A model generated the notes under the pieces. It was not told the DNA's origin. It ran no database searches and saw only the letters and a list, made by a program, of their open reading frames with translations. DNA of 64,000 bases, from NCBI RefSeq assembly GCF_003205295.1, contig NZ_QJRP01000001.1:62001-126000 (forward strand). The letters run 5' to 3'. This document shows positions 1-7,875 of the stretch, in pieces. The position numbers were made by a program, and so were the translations under genes. This stretch comes from Pseudomonas mosselii. GTDB lineage: Bacteria > Pseudomonadota > Gammaproteobacteria > Pseudomonadales > Pseudomonadaceae. Numbering within the stretch: the first letter of the stretch is position 1; the number at the start of each line of letters is the position of its first letter.

Positions 1-457
1 CTCCCTGGCCATGGCGCTCTTCCACTTCGAGTTCCTGGCTGTGCTCTGCCTGCTGAGCGGCTTGCCGGGAGGCCTGCTCGTGCAGCTGGTTCAAGTTGTC
101 CAACTGTTGTCTGGCCTGAGTCAGTTTTGCTTGCGCCTGCTGGCACGCCGTATGCTGGCGTGCCAGCGCGTTTTCGCATGCCACGACTCGTTCACGCAGG
201 CTCGCTTCTCGTTCACCGAGCAGGCCGACCTGTCGACGCCAATGCTCCAGGGCATGGAGGTTGGTCAGGCGGCCCACCTGCGTGTCGAACAGGCGCTGCT
301 CTTGTTCGACGGACCAGCGTCGATACGCCAGATGCGCTTCGACCGACTGCTCCTTGTCTGCCTGTACCGCCTGCAGGTGAGCTTGTTGATTGCACGCTTC
401 GCGTTCGGCCCGCTGCAGTCGGCGTCGCTTGATGGATATCAGGGCAGTCAGGGGCAC
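1..457 (-). CDS. sctO: T3SS stalk protein SctO (YscO/PscO-like), 3' end cut
   Basis: The reading frame runs leftward off the window edge; 152 codons are visible. The translated product is charged, rich in Gln, Glu, Arg and Leu, with no obvious membrane segment, and looks like one long coiled coil. That is the YscO/PscO/FliJ pattern: a cytoplasmic stalk protein that works with the SctN ATPase and with chaperone exchange. I place the start at a GTG (455-457) that overlaps the sctN stop, with GGAG about nine bases upstream; no ATG lies nearby. Assignment rests on position directly after sctN, as in yscN-yscO, and on coiled-coil character, because primary sequence is poorly conserved in this family. 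Confidence 0.75.
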   Translation of the reverse strand, partial: MPLTALISIKRRRLQRAEREACNQQAHLQAVQADKEQSVEAHLAYRRWSVEQEQRLFDTQVGRLTNLHALEHWRRQVGLLGEREASLRERVVACENALARQHTACQQAQAKLTQARQQLDNLNQLHEQASRQAAQQAEHSQELEVEERHGQG

Positions 458-1776
458 CGGGCGATCTCCAGCAGTTGTTCGAGGCTCTGTTGCAGCGAAC
501 TGTGTTCGCGCGGGGCCTGGCACAGCCAATTGCGGATGGCGTCACGCTTGTCGATGGCCAGGTCAGCGGCCAGATCCTGGCCTCGGGTGTATTCGCCGAC
601 TCGCAGCAGCAACTCGACTTCCTCGTAGCGGGCCATCCATTCGCGCAACTGGCAGGCAGCGGCCCTGTGGGCAGGGCTGACTACCTGGTGCATGACCCGG
701 CTGACCGAGCGCAGCACGTCGATGGCTGGGTAGTGGTTGGCTGCCCCCAACGCTTGTGACAGCACGATGTGGCCATCAAGGATAGAGCGGGTTTCCTCGG
801 CGATCGGCTCGTTCAGGTCGTCGCCTTCCACCAGCACGGTGTAGATCGCGGTGATCGAGCCCTTGGCCGAGTGTCCGGCGCGTTCGAGCAGGCGTGGCAG
901 CAGGGCGAACACCGAAGGCGGAAAGCCGCGTCGGGTCGGCGGCTCGCCCGCGGCCAGACCGATCTCCCGCTGGGCCCGGGCAAAGCGGGTCAGCGAGTCC
1001 GTCAGCATCAGGACCTTGCGGCCCTGGTCGCGGAAGTACTCGGCCACGGTGGTGGCGACGAAGGCCGCCCGGGCCCGCTCCATTGCGGGGCGGTCGGAGG
1101 TTGCGACCACCAGCACCGCTCGGCGCAGGCCGTGTTCGCCAAGCTCATGTTGAATGAACTCGCGCACCTCGCGGCCGCGCTCGCCGATCAGGGCGAGAAC
1201 GATCACGTCCGCCTTCGCGTTGCGCAACAGCGAGGCCAGCAGCGTGCTCTTGCCACCACCGGCGGGCGCGAAGATGCCGACGCGTTGTCCTTCGGCGCAG
1301 GTGAGCAGGCCATCGATGCAACGGATGCCCAGGCTAAAGGGTGTATCGACCAGCTTGCGGCTCAAGGGCGCCGGCGCATCCCGATGCACCGGGTACCAGG
1401 CTTGTGGTGTGGCCGGCATGCTGCCGTCGAGCGGATTGCCGAGGCCGTCGAGCACCGTTCCCAGCAAGTGATCCCCTACGCCCACGCGATGCATGCTCCC
1501 GGTGGGGCAGACCTCGGTGCGCGTGCAGAGGCCTTGCATGTCGCCCAGCGGGGCGAGCAGAGCCTGGTCCTGCTGCAGGCCGATGACCTCTGCCAGCAGT
1601 ACCTGCTCATGATTGGGCTTGCGCAGTCGGCACAGTTCGCCGACCTGTACTCCGGGTGCCAGTGCACGGATCAGGGTGCCGGAGACCTGGGTGACCTTGC
1701 CGTTGGCCTGGATCAGGGTGGCGTCGTTCACGGCAGACTTCAGGGCCTGGGGAATCTGGAGCAGCGATGGCGGCAT
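448..1776 (-). CDS. sctN: T3SS ATPase SctN (YscN/PscN)
   Basis: Cytoplasmic F1-type hexameric ATPase that strips chaperones from substrates and energises export at the base of the injectisome. The 442-residue length is normal. Walker A is seen as [11 protein letters not shown] near residues 167-177, the GERGREV motif near 198-204, Walker B as KVLMLTD near 254-260, and the family signature [15 protein letters not shown] follows. The gene is transcribed away from sctW and has an activator-type site upstream (1809-1860). It overlaps the start of sctO. Flagellar FliI is the main alternative, but the surrounding ysc-type genes make SctN near certain. Confidence 0.97.
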   Translation of the reverse strand: MPPSLLQIPQALKSAVNDATLIQANGKVTQVSGTLIRALAPGVQVGELCRLRKPNHEQVLLAEVIGLQQDQALLAPLGDMQGLCTRTEVCPTGSMHRVGVGDHLLGTVLDGLGNPLDGSMPATPQAWYPVHRDAPAPLSRKLVDTPFSLGIRCIDGLLTCAEGQRVGIFAPAGGGKSTLLASLLRNAKADVIVLALIGERGREVREFIQHELGEHGLRRAVLVVATSDRPAMERARAAFVATTVAEYFRDQGRKVLMLTDSLTRFARAQREIGLAAGEPPTRRGFPPSVFALLPRLLERAGHSAKGSITAIYTVLVEGDDLNEPIAEETRSILDGHIVLSQALGAANHYPAIDVLRSVSRVMHQVVSPAHRAAACQLREWMARYEEVELLLRVGEYTRGQDLAADLAIDKRDAIRNWLCQAPREHSSLQQSLEQLLEIARCP

Positions 1777-1808
1777 GGGAACGATGCTGGTGCGTGAGTG
1801 AAGGGACC

Positions 1809-1860
1809 ATTCTAGGAAGCCTGTCCGGGAACGGATTTCACTGTGGGTCGTATGTTTTTA
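1809..1860 (-). promoter_or_regulatory. ExsA/LcrF-type activator site and -10 for sctN
   Basis: Read on the minus strand: TAAAAACA (1860-1853) matches TnAAAAnA, GAC (1849-1847) matches GnC, TGAAA (1840-1836) matches TGnnA, and TAGAAT (1814-1809) is a good -10. The TGnnA to -10 distance is 21 bases. ExsA-dependent promoters of P. aeruginosa are known for this arrangement and the unusually long spacing. The start codon lies about 33 bases downstream of the -10. Confidence 0.72.
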
Positions 1861-1894
1861 GATTCCGGTCGCTGGGTGTTGGGCGCCGGTAGGC

Positions 1895-1946
1895 TAAAAA
1901 GAAGCGCCCGACGCTGACAGTACGGCTGTTGGCTTGCCTCTAGCAT
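1895..1946 (+). promoter_or_regulatory. ExsA/LcrF-type activator site and -10 for the sctW operon
   Basis: TAAAAAGA (1895-1902), GCC (1906-1908), TGACA (1915-1919) and a TAGCAT -10 (1941-1946) sit at exactly the same offsets (0, 11, 20, 46) as the divergent sctN site. This repetition of geometry is stronger evidence than either site alone. The predicted transcript begins near 1953, about 28 bases before the sctW start codon. Confidence 0.74.
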
Positions 1947-1980
1947 GCCGCCCATTCATGTATTTCGATGTGAGGTGGTG

Positions 1981-2823
1981 ATGAGCGAAGGCATCGGCTT
2001 TGCCCCGGTTGACCCGATGGTGGCCATGGGGGGCGACTGGGAAGCACAGGCTACCCTCCAGGCGCGGCAGGTGACCCCGATGGGGCAGCAGGCCGAGATG
2101 GCGGAGGAGGTGTCGATGGCATTCTCGTCGTTGGCCAATGCCCGGCTCAGTGCCCGCAACCGAATTACCGATGCCCGCCAGCATGGGGTACAGGCGGGCC
2201 AGGCGGCCGAGGAGATGCTGGCCAAGGTGCCGGACATCCAGCGCCGTGCCCTGGATGAGCTGGCATCCTGGCTGCGTCAGCATCCCGATCTGACGCGGGG
2301 GGAGCTGGAGGCACGGCTGGATGGCTTCTCCAGCCAAGCCTGCCATCGTTACCTGGCCCTGGCATATGCCCGCGATGTGTTGGCCAGGACAGCAGATGAC
2401 AGCGGTTTGCTCGGCAAGCTGGACCAGGCCATGGCGGGCATGGCGCAGGCGCAGGGCCAGGCGATCGAGTTGGGTATCGAGATCGGTCCGTTGGCCCAGG
2501 TGACCCAGGAACAAGGTGTCGCAGAGGTGGCCACGCTGCGCGAGGTCTATTGCGACTTCCTGTGCGGTTATCGCGGGCTCAGGCATGCCTGGGACGACTT
2601 GCGGTCGCGCTTCGGCGATGCAGCTATCAGCGAGGTTGCCCAGTTCATGCTCAACGGCCTGGCCAGCCATATCAGTGGGCCGTCCTCGCATCTGGACAGC
2701 AACCAACTGCAGCAGGTCATCAGCGACATGAAGCTGGTGCAGGCCCTCAAGAAACTGGAAAGCGATACCGCTGCGCTGTTCCGCCAGCTTGCCGGAGAGC
2801 CCAGTGGCGTACGGGCCTTCTGA
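1981..2823 (+). CDS. sctW: T3SS gatekeeper SctW (YopN/PopN family)
   Basis: Gatekeeper that, together with TyeA, blocks early export of effectors and sets the order middle substrates then effectors. The 280-residue product is helical with no membrane segment, and is followed at once by tyeA and sycN, the same partners as yopN in Yersinia and popN in P. aeruginosa. I chose the ATG at 1981 because GAGGTG precedes it at proper spacing; an in-frame ATG at 1945 lies right at the predicted -10 and would not be in the transcript. The N-terminal region would hold the secretion signal and the chaperone-binding segment by analogy. Confidence 0.9.
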   Translation: MSEGIGFAPVDPMVAMGGDWEAQATLQARQVTPMGQQAEMAEEVSMAFSSLANARLSARNRITDARQHGVQAGQAAEEMLAKVPDIQRRALDELASWLRQHPDLTRGELEARLDGFSSQACHRYLALAYARDVLARTADDSGLLGKLDQAMAGMAQAQGQAIELGIEIGPLAQVTQEQGVAEVATLREVYCDFLCGYRGLRHAWDDLRSRFGDAAISEVAQFMLNGLASHISGPSSHLDSNQLQQVISDMKLVQALKKLESDTAALFRQLAGEPSGVRAF

Positions 2824-3088
2824 CCTGGTCAGCGACCTGTTGGCGCTGATCGACAAGCGCTGGGTCACCGAGCAGGACATCCTGCGCCTGCTTGCCGCGT
2901 TGCCGCTCGTACCGGGTGCTCAACGTGTGCATTGTCTGCGTGAACTGCAGCGGATCTTTCGCCTGCTGCCCGTGCAGGTGTTCAGCGAAGAGGCCCAGCG
3001 CGAACACCTGTTGGCGGTCTGTCAGTTGACCATGGACCAGCTCATCGACGATGAGGAAGCGTCGCTGCGTGGCGTGCGGGAGGAATGA
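2804..3088 (+). CDS. tyeA: TyeA/Pcr1-like gatekeeper partner
   Basis: Small helical protein that binds the C-terminus of SctW to plug the export channel. The stretch around ALIDKRWVTEQDI and the later FRLLPVQVFSEEAQRE closely resemble Yersinia TyeA as I recall it. A GTG at 2804, preceded by GGAG with seven bases spacing, gives 94 residues and aligns with the TyeA N-terminus; an ATG at 2789 would add five residues. The gene overlaps the end of sctW by 20 bases, consistent with translational coupling of two proteins that form a complex. Confidence 0.88.
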   Translation: MAYGPSDLVSDLLALIDKRWVTEQDILRLLAALPLVPGAQRVHCLRELQRIFRLLPVQVFSEEAQREHLLAVCQLTMDQLIDDEEASLRGVREE

Positions 3089-3090
3089 GC

Positions 3091-3462
3091 ATGGACGATT
3101 GTACCGAGGCCATCGTCCGGTTCTGTCGCGATCAGGGCGTGGTTCTGACGCATACGCCGGAAACGTTGCTACGCCTGGATCTCATGGATATCGGTGTCCT
3201 GCAGTTCGAGCGGCAGGGAGGGCAGTTGACGCTTTGGCTGAGCTTTACCGTGCAGGGCGCATTGTTCGAGCACGCCATGTCGAGTGCGCTCAGGCATGTC
3301 CATGACCAGCAGACGCCTGGCCTGCAATTGCGGTGTGGCCTGCTGCCTGACGAACGTCTGGTGTTGCTGGCCAGTCTCGATGAGCGCCGGGTGACCGAGC
3401 AGGTCCTGCATGAAGCTTTCCGGCTGCTGTCGCGGGTGCGCGCCGAAGTGCTCGCGGCATGA
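3091..3462 (+). CDS. sycN: SycN/Pcr2-like T3SS chaperone
   Basis: Small acidic chaperone of the class I (CesT-like) type; SycN pairs with YscB in Yersinia to hold YopN before secretion. The 123-residue length equals that of SycN. The start at 3091 has GGGAGG seven bases upstream; the ATG at 3085 sits almost on top of that ribosome site and is less likely. The gene directly follows tyeA and its stop overlaps the start of sctX. Sequence similarity in this family is low, so order carries much of the weight. Confidence 0.82.
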   Translation: MDDCTEAIVRFCRDQGVVLTHTPETLLRLDLMDIGVLQFERQGGQLTLWLSFTVQGALFEHAMSSALRHVHDQQTPGLQLRCGLLPDERLVLLASLDERRVTEQVLHEAFRLLSRVRAEVLAA

Positions 3463-3824
3463 ACGTGATCGAGCGAGCCGGGCAGTTCCATGACCTGTGG
3501 CTGTCATCATTGACAGCCGACACAGCGCTTGCTCGCTCGGCGGGCGAACCGTTGCCGATGCCGGGACAGCCCGTGCAGGCTCATCTGCGTGACCTCTACC
3601 CGCAGCAGCAGATGGCACGCCTGCGCCTGTCGTACGCCACTCCCGAACACGTGCTGCGAGCCCTGTATGACCCGCAGCGCTTCGCCACGACGCTGGGCTC
3701 CCTGGTGGAGCAACTCCTGAACACCCAGGTCTGCGAGGACCGCCAGGCGGCGGTACTGCTGCAAGCATTGCTGGCCGATCGGCGCACGCTGACGTGCTAC
3801 GCGAACCTTCTGCTCAAGGTATGA
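3459..3824 (+). CDS. sctX: T3SS protein SctX (YscX/Pcr3)
   Basis: YscX is an early-exported protein found only in Ysc-family injectisomes. It binds YscY and the export-gate component SctV and is needed for needle and rod secretion. The 121-residue product has the conserved PGQPVQAHLRDLYP segment near residue 35, which matches the YscX core as I know it, and ends in NLLLKV like YscX. The start ATG overlaps the sycN stop. Presence of sctX and sctY separates this locus from SPI-1, SPI-2 and Hrp families. Confidence 0.9.
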   Translation: MNVIERAGQFHDLWLSSLTADTALARSAGEPLPMPGQPVQAHLRDLYPQQQMARLRLSYATPEHVLRALYDPQRFATTLGSLVEQLLNTQVCEDRQAAVLLQALLADRRTLTCYANLLLKV

Positions 3825-3828
3825 ATAG

Positions 3829-4158
3829 ATGCAATTGACGATTGAACAGCGTGATGCCCTGCAGCTGTTGGCCTGGCTGCACCTGCGATGTGGCCGCCCC
3901 GAGGGTGCGCAAACGTTGCTGAAGGTGCTGTTGCGGGCTGACCCCGATCACCTCGCCGGGCGGCGAGCGTCGGTGGTGGCGGCGCTGGAACTGGGCGACT
4001 GGGCGCGAGCCGAACAGCAGTGCCTGGCACTGCGTGACGCTGGCGAACAGCGTGCGCCCCTGTGGCTGTGCCTGAGCCAGGCGCAGCAGATGGCGGGCCG
4101 GCTGGAGGTGGCGCAGGCCACCTTCGGCGAGTACCTGCAGCGCAAGGCCCGTCCATGA
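3829..4158 (+). CDS. sctY: T3SS chaperone SctY (YscY/Pcr4)
   Basis: Chaperone of SctX. The 109-residue product has TPR-like helices ([18 protein letters not shown] and a second pair further on), as expected for YscY, which folds like the class II chaperones. AAGGT precedes the ATG but at longer than usual distance. Four bases separate it from sctX, and its TGA overlaps the ATG of sctV, so the whole set from sctW to sctV is a coupled operon. Confidence 0.88.
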   Translation: MQLTIEQRDALQLLAWLHLRCGRPEGAQTLLKVLLRADPDHLAGRRASVVAALELGDWARAEQQCLALRDAGEQRAPLWLCLSQAQQMAGRLEVAQATFGEYLQRKARP

Positions 4159-6254
4159 ATGCCTTGACCCGCATGCTCGGCCATGTCGGTGCGCGCAAGG
4201 ACCTGATGCTGGCCGTGATGCTGCTGGCGGTGGTGTTCATGATGATCCTGCCGTTGCCGACCCTGCTGCTTGACCTGCTGATCGCCATGAACATGGCGAT
4301 CGCGGTGGTGCTGTTGATGATGTCGGTGTATGTCGTTTCGCCGTTGCACTTCTCGGTGTTCCCCTCGGTGCTGCTGGTCACCACGCTGTTTCGCCTGGCG
4401 CTGTCGATCAGCACCACGCGGATGATCCTGCTGGAAGCAGACGCCGGGCAGATCGTGCAGACCTTCGGCGACTTCGTGGTGGGCGGCAACCTGGTGGTGG
4501 GCTGCATCCTGTTCCTGATCATCACCATCGTGCAGTTCCTGGTCATCACCAAGGGCGCCGAGCGGGTGGCGGAAGTCAGCGCGCGGTTTTCCCTCGACGC
4601 CATGCCAGGCAAGCAGATGAGCATCGATGGCGACCTGCGCGCCGGGGTCATCGACGTCAACGAGGCCCGCGACCGCCGGGGCGAGGTGGAAAAGGCCAGC
4701 CAGATGTACGGGGCCATGGATGGGGCGATGAAATTCGTCAAGGGCGATGCCATTGCCGGGCTGGTGATCATCGTCGTCAACCTGCTGGCGGGCCTGGCCA
4801 TCGGTGTGATGCAGAAGGGCATGTCGACGGCAGACGCCTTGCAGCTCTACGCGGTACTCACCGTGGGCGATGGCATGGTCAGCCAGGTGCCGGCGCTGCT
4901 GATCGCCATCACTGCGGGCATCATCGTCACCCGCGACGGCGAAGCTTCCCGCGACCTCGGGGCGAATATCGGCAACCAGGTGATGGCGCAACCCAAGGCC
5001 CTGATGATCGGCGGCGCATTGTTGGTGTTGTTCGGGCTTGTTCCTGGTTTCCCGACGGTCACTTTCCTTACCCTGGCGCTGCTGGTCGGGGGCGCAGGCT
5101 GGTGGGCGATCCGCCAACGGCGCATCGAGGAGGATGGCAGGCAGCAGAGTGGTGGCCTGCCGGCGTTGCTGGCCAATGGCGCTGGTGCACCCACGCTCAA
5201 GCCGTCCGGCAAGGTGAAGTCGGCCGTTGATGCGCAAGCCTTCGCCCTGACGGTGCCCTTGCTCATCGACGTGGACAGCGGCCTGCAAGCCGCCCTGGAG
5301 GCCGCCTCGCTGAACGACGAGTTGGCACAGGTACGCCAGGCGCTGTACCTGGACCATGGTGTGCCGTTTCCCGGCATCCGCCTGCGTTTCACCAGCGCGC
5401 TCGGTCCCGGCGAGTACCGCATCTTGTTGCAGGAAGTGCCGGTGGCGCGTGGCCGGCTGATGCCGGAGCGGCTGCTGGTCCATGAAAAACCCAGCCAGCT
5501 GGCGCTTGTCGGCGTGTCCTATGAGGAAGGTGAAGCCCTGCAGCCAGGGCGTGCGGCACTATGGGTGGAGCAGGCCCAGCGCGAGCGCCTGGAACGCGCC
5601 GGATGCGCCTTCCTGGCGATCGACCAGGTGCTTGCCTGGCACCTGTCCCAGGTGCTTTGCGAGTACGCCGGGGACTTCATTGGCATCCAGGAGACCCGCT
5701 ACCTGCTGGAGCAGATGGAGCAGGGCTACGGGGAACTGGTCAAGGAGGTGCAGCGCATCCTGCCATTGCAGCGCATCACCGAGGTGTTCCAGCGGCTGGT
5801 GGGCGAGGGCATCTCGATCCGCAACATGCGCTCGATCCTCGAGGCCCTGGTGGAGTGGGGGCAGAAGGAAAAGGATGTGGTGCAGCTGGCCGAATACGTG
5901 CGCAGCAGCCTCAAGCGCTATATCTGCTACAAGTATGCCAGCGGCCATAACCTGCTGCCGGCCTATCTGCTGGATCCGGCGGTCGAGGAGATGATCCGCA
6001 ACGGTATCCGCCAGACCAGCGCAGGCAGCTACCTGTCCCTGGACCCTGCGCAGAGCGATACCTTTCTCGCCCAGGTGAAAGCCGTGGTGGGCGACCTGCA
6101 TGATGCCCAGGCCAGGCCCGTGCTGGTGGTGTCGATGGACATCCGCCGGTATGTGCGCAAGCTGGTCGAGGGCATCTATTTCGACCTGCCGGTGCTGTCG
6201 TTCCAGGAACTCACCACGCAGATCAATATCCAGCCATTGGGGCGCATCGGTTGA
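4155..6254 (+). CDS. sctV: T3SS export-gate protein SctV (YscV/LcrD/PcrD)
   Basis: Major export-gate component: about eight transmembrane helices in the first 330 residues, then a large cytoplasmic domain that forms the nonameric ring where chaperone-substrate complexes dock. The 699-residue length fits the family. The FHIPEP-family signature region ([18 protein letters not shown] near residues 65-82) is present. Translation starts at the ATG overlapping the sctY stop; a longer frame opening further upstream is only read-through of sctY in another frame. Last gene before a 125-base gap where lcrR and lcrG would be expected. Confidence 0.97.
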   Translation: MNALTRMLGHVGARKDLMLAVMLLAVVFMMILPLPTLLLDLLIAMNMAIAVVLLMMSVYVVSPLHFSVFPSVLLVTTLFRLALSISTTRMILLEADAGQIVQTFGDFVVGGNLVVGCILFLIITIVQFLVITKGAERVAEVSARFSLDAMPGKQMSIDGDLRAGVIDVNEARDRRGEVEKASQMYGAMDGAMKFVKGDAIAGLVIIVVNLLAGLAIGVMQKGMSTADALQLYAVLTVGDGMVSQVPALLIAITAGIIVTRDGEASRDLGANIGNQVMAQPKALMIGGALLVLFGLVPGFPTVTFLTLALLVGGAGWWAIRQRRIEEDGRQQSGGLPALLANGAGAPTLKPSGKVKSAVDAQAFALTVPLLIDVDSGLQAALEAASLNDELAQVRQALYLDHGVPFPGIRLRFTSALGPGEYRILLQEVPVARGRLMPERLLVHEKPSQLALVGVSYEEGEALQPGRAALWVEQAQRERLERAGCAFLAIDQVLAWHLSQVLCEYAGDFIGIQETRYLLEQMEQGYGELVKEVQRILPLQRITEVFQRLVGEGISIRNMRSILEALVEWGQKEKDVVQLAEYVRSSLKRYICYKYASGHNLLPAYLLDPAVEEMIRNGIRQTSAGSYLSLDPAQSDTFLAQVKAVVGDLHDAQARPVLVVSMDIRRYVRKLVEGIYFDLPVLSFQELTTQINIQPLGRIG

Positions 6255-6288
6255 CGCCGGCCAGGCGTCGGAAAGCGTACCCACAAAC

Positions 6289-6340
6289 TACAAATTCGCG
6301 GCCGGATCTGACGGAGCGACCGCTTGCCCTTCAATAGACT
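6289..6340 (+). promoter_or_regulatory. Weaker ExsA-type site upstream of lcrV
   Basis: TACAAATT (6289-6296) is a degenerate A-tract, but GGC (6300-6302), TGACG (6309-6313) and a TAGACT -10 (6335-6340) fall at the same offsets 11, 20 and 46 as in the two strong sites. Transcription would start near 6347. Such a promoter would uncouple the translocator block from the sctW-sctV operon. Mismatches in the A-tract and in the last base of TGnnA lower confidence. Confidence 0.5.
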
Positions 6341-6407
6341 TCATCTGCATGTACCCCAAGAGGGTACCTGGCCAACCGGATGCAGATGATGAGCAGTTCT
6401 ATTGAAG
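6329..6407 (+). repeat. Inverted repeat spanning the lcrV start codons
   Basis: Left arm CTTCAATAGA then TCATCTGCAT (6329-6350) is matched by the reverse complement of 6380-6407, with 10 + 10 paired bases and an asymmetric internal bulge of 2 versus 8 bases. Immediately inside lies a second stem, GTACCC (6351-6356) with GGGTAC (6362-6367), which contains the only purine-rich ribosome-site candidate. The right arm contains all three possible lcrV start ATGs. Confidence 0.7.
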
Positions 6408-7360
6408 CAAGTAGTCGCCCTGTCCCATTGCCGTACGTAGACCGTGTCGCACCGCCGGACACCTGGAGGGATATCAAGCGGCTGGAGGTGATCCAGGATG
6501 AGCACGGGATCGTGGCTGTGGACGGTCAAGGCCAGCCACTTAGCCCAGAGGCCCGGTCACAGGCCATCGAGACGTTGCTGGGTCCCGAGGGGCAGGTGCG
6601 TCTGGCACAGAGCCGGCCCTATTTCGAGGGCCTGCTGGGGCAACCGTTGCCCGAGCAGCATGTCGAGGCGCTATACCAATTGCTCGAGGCTTATGCCAGC
6701 TGGTTACCGGGTGCACCTTTGCAGCTGCACAACCTGGGCGAGCGCCTGCGCATGGACGAGTTGGTGATGGCAGCGATGGGCCTGCGCATGCGCAAGCAGA
6801 AGGCCGAGCGCACCGAGCTCAGCGAGCAGCTCAAGTGTCTCACGGCGGAGCTGAAGATCTTCAGCGTGATCCAGTCGAAGGTCAACGTGGTGATGGCCGA
6901 CAAAGGCACCTTCAAGCTGGAAGACGGTGGTTTCAACCTCTTCGACCGCAAGCTCTACGATCTTGATGCGGACAGTTGGGAGAAGAGCTCCGAGCGCCGA
7001 CTGCTCTCGAGCCTGGATACGTTCACGCCCGCCTTCAATGGCTCTGCGGTCGTCACGGTGCGGCATTTCCTCGAGGGCGTGCAGCCTGCCCCTACATCGG
7101 GTGAGAGCGAACGCCGCCTGCAAAAGGTCAGTGGACCGATGACCGACCTCAAAGCGCAGTACGCCTGGGACAAGGACAACAACCCGCTGGCCAATTTCTC
7201 CCAGGCCCTGAGTGATCGCACCCGCATCATCAACGACAAGGTGACCGAACAGACCACCCTGCTCAACGACGTGGGGTCGCGCTACACCACCTCCACCGAG
7301 GTGATGATGAAGTTCGTCGAGACCTGGTTCTCGATGCTGTCCAAGATTCTGCAGAACTGA
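6380..7360 (+). CDS. lcrV: Needle-tip V antigen (LcrV/PcrV, SctA)
   Basis: Forms the pentameric cap of the needle and scaffolds insertion of the two translocators into host membranes. 326 residues, like Yersinia LcrV and longer than PcrV. The C-terminal half carries recognisable LcrV features: FSVIQSKVN, FNLFDRKLYD, YAWDKDNNPLANF and the final long helix NDVGSRYTTSTE. Three in-frame ATGs (6380, 6386, 6389) are possible; none has a well-spaced ribosome site, the best purine run (AGGG, 6361-6364) being 15 bases from the first. The region lies in an inverted repeat that may control translation. Confidence 0.92.
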   Translation: MQMMSSSIEASSRPVPLPYVDRVAPPDTWRDIKRLEVIQDEHGIVAVDGQGQPLSPEARSQAIETLLGPEGQVRLAQSRPYFEGLLGQPLPEQHVEALYQLLEAYASWLPGAPLQLHNLGERLRMDELVMAAMGLRMRKQKAERTELSEQLKCLTAELKIFSVIQSKVNVVMADKGTFKLEDGGFNLFDRKLYDLDADSWEKSSERRLLSSLDTFTPAFNGSAVVTVRHFLEGVQPAPTSGESERRLQKVSGPMTDLKAQYAWDKDNNPLANFSQALSDRTRIINDKVTEQTTLLNDVGSRYTTSTEVMMKFVETWFSMLSKILQN

Positions 7361-7368
7361 GGTAGGTG

Positions 7369-7875
7369 ATGACGACAGTACAACAGATGGCCGGCGACGA
7401 TGCCGATGCCAACAACGTCGATGCGATCGAGCGCTTCTTTGGCGATGGTGGCACCTTCGCCATGCTGCGCGGGGTATGCGCGGCGCAACTGGAAACGCTT
7501 TACGCCCAGGCGTTCAACTTCTACCAGGCGGGACGGCTGGAGGATGCCTTGACAATGTTCAAGGGGCTCGCGGCACTTGACCATTACGATCCCCGGGCAT
7601 TTCTGGGCGTGGCAGGTGCCTACCAAGCCCTTGAGCGCTATCAGGACGCGTTGCCGGCCTATGCCTATGGCGCGATGCTTGCGCCCCAGGATCCCCGTTT
7701 CAGCTTCCATGCCGCGCAATGCCACCAGCACCTGGGCGACCTGAAGTCGGCGCGAAGCGGCTACGAGCAGGCGCAGGTCCTGGCGATGGACAGCGAGCAT
7801 GCCGGCCTGGCAGATCAGGCACAGGTGCTGCTTGAGGCCTTGCAGCAGAAGGAGGGGGCGGGTCATGCGAGCTGA
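7369..7875 (+). CDS. lcrH: Translocator chaperone (LcrH/SycD/PcrH)
   Basis: Class II T3SS chaperone built of three TPRs that holds both translocators apart before export. In 168 residues the TPR-like helices are seen around FNFYQAGRLEDALTMFKGL, GAYQALERYQDALPAY and CHQHLGDLKSARSGYEQA, the usual SycD layout. Start at ATG 7369 with GAGG six bases upstream; a GTG directly before it is less likely. The stop overlaps the start of the downstream translocator gene by 11 bases, so chaperone and cargo are translationally coupled. Confidence 0.93.
   Translation: MTTVQQMAGDDADANNVDAIERFFGDGGTFAMLRGVCAAQLETLYAQAFNFYQAGRLEDALTMFKGLAALDHYDPRAFLGVAGAYQALERYQDALPAYAYGAMLAPQDPRFSFHAAQCHQHLGDLKSARSGYEQAQVLAMDSEHAGLADQAQVLLEALQQKEGAGHAS

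Noticed and set aside
213..545. Long minus-strand and plus-strand frames overlapping sctN, nuo genes and others
   Set aside because: These are frames opposite or shifted to well-supported genes in GC-rich DNA, with Arg/Ala/Pro/Gln-rich products and no ribosome sites.
4062..4154. Longer sctV reading frame opening inside sctY
   Set aside because: This stretch is sctY code in another frame; the ATG at 4155 overlapping the sctY stop gives the family N-terminus.
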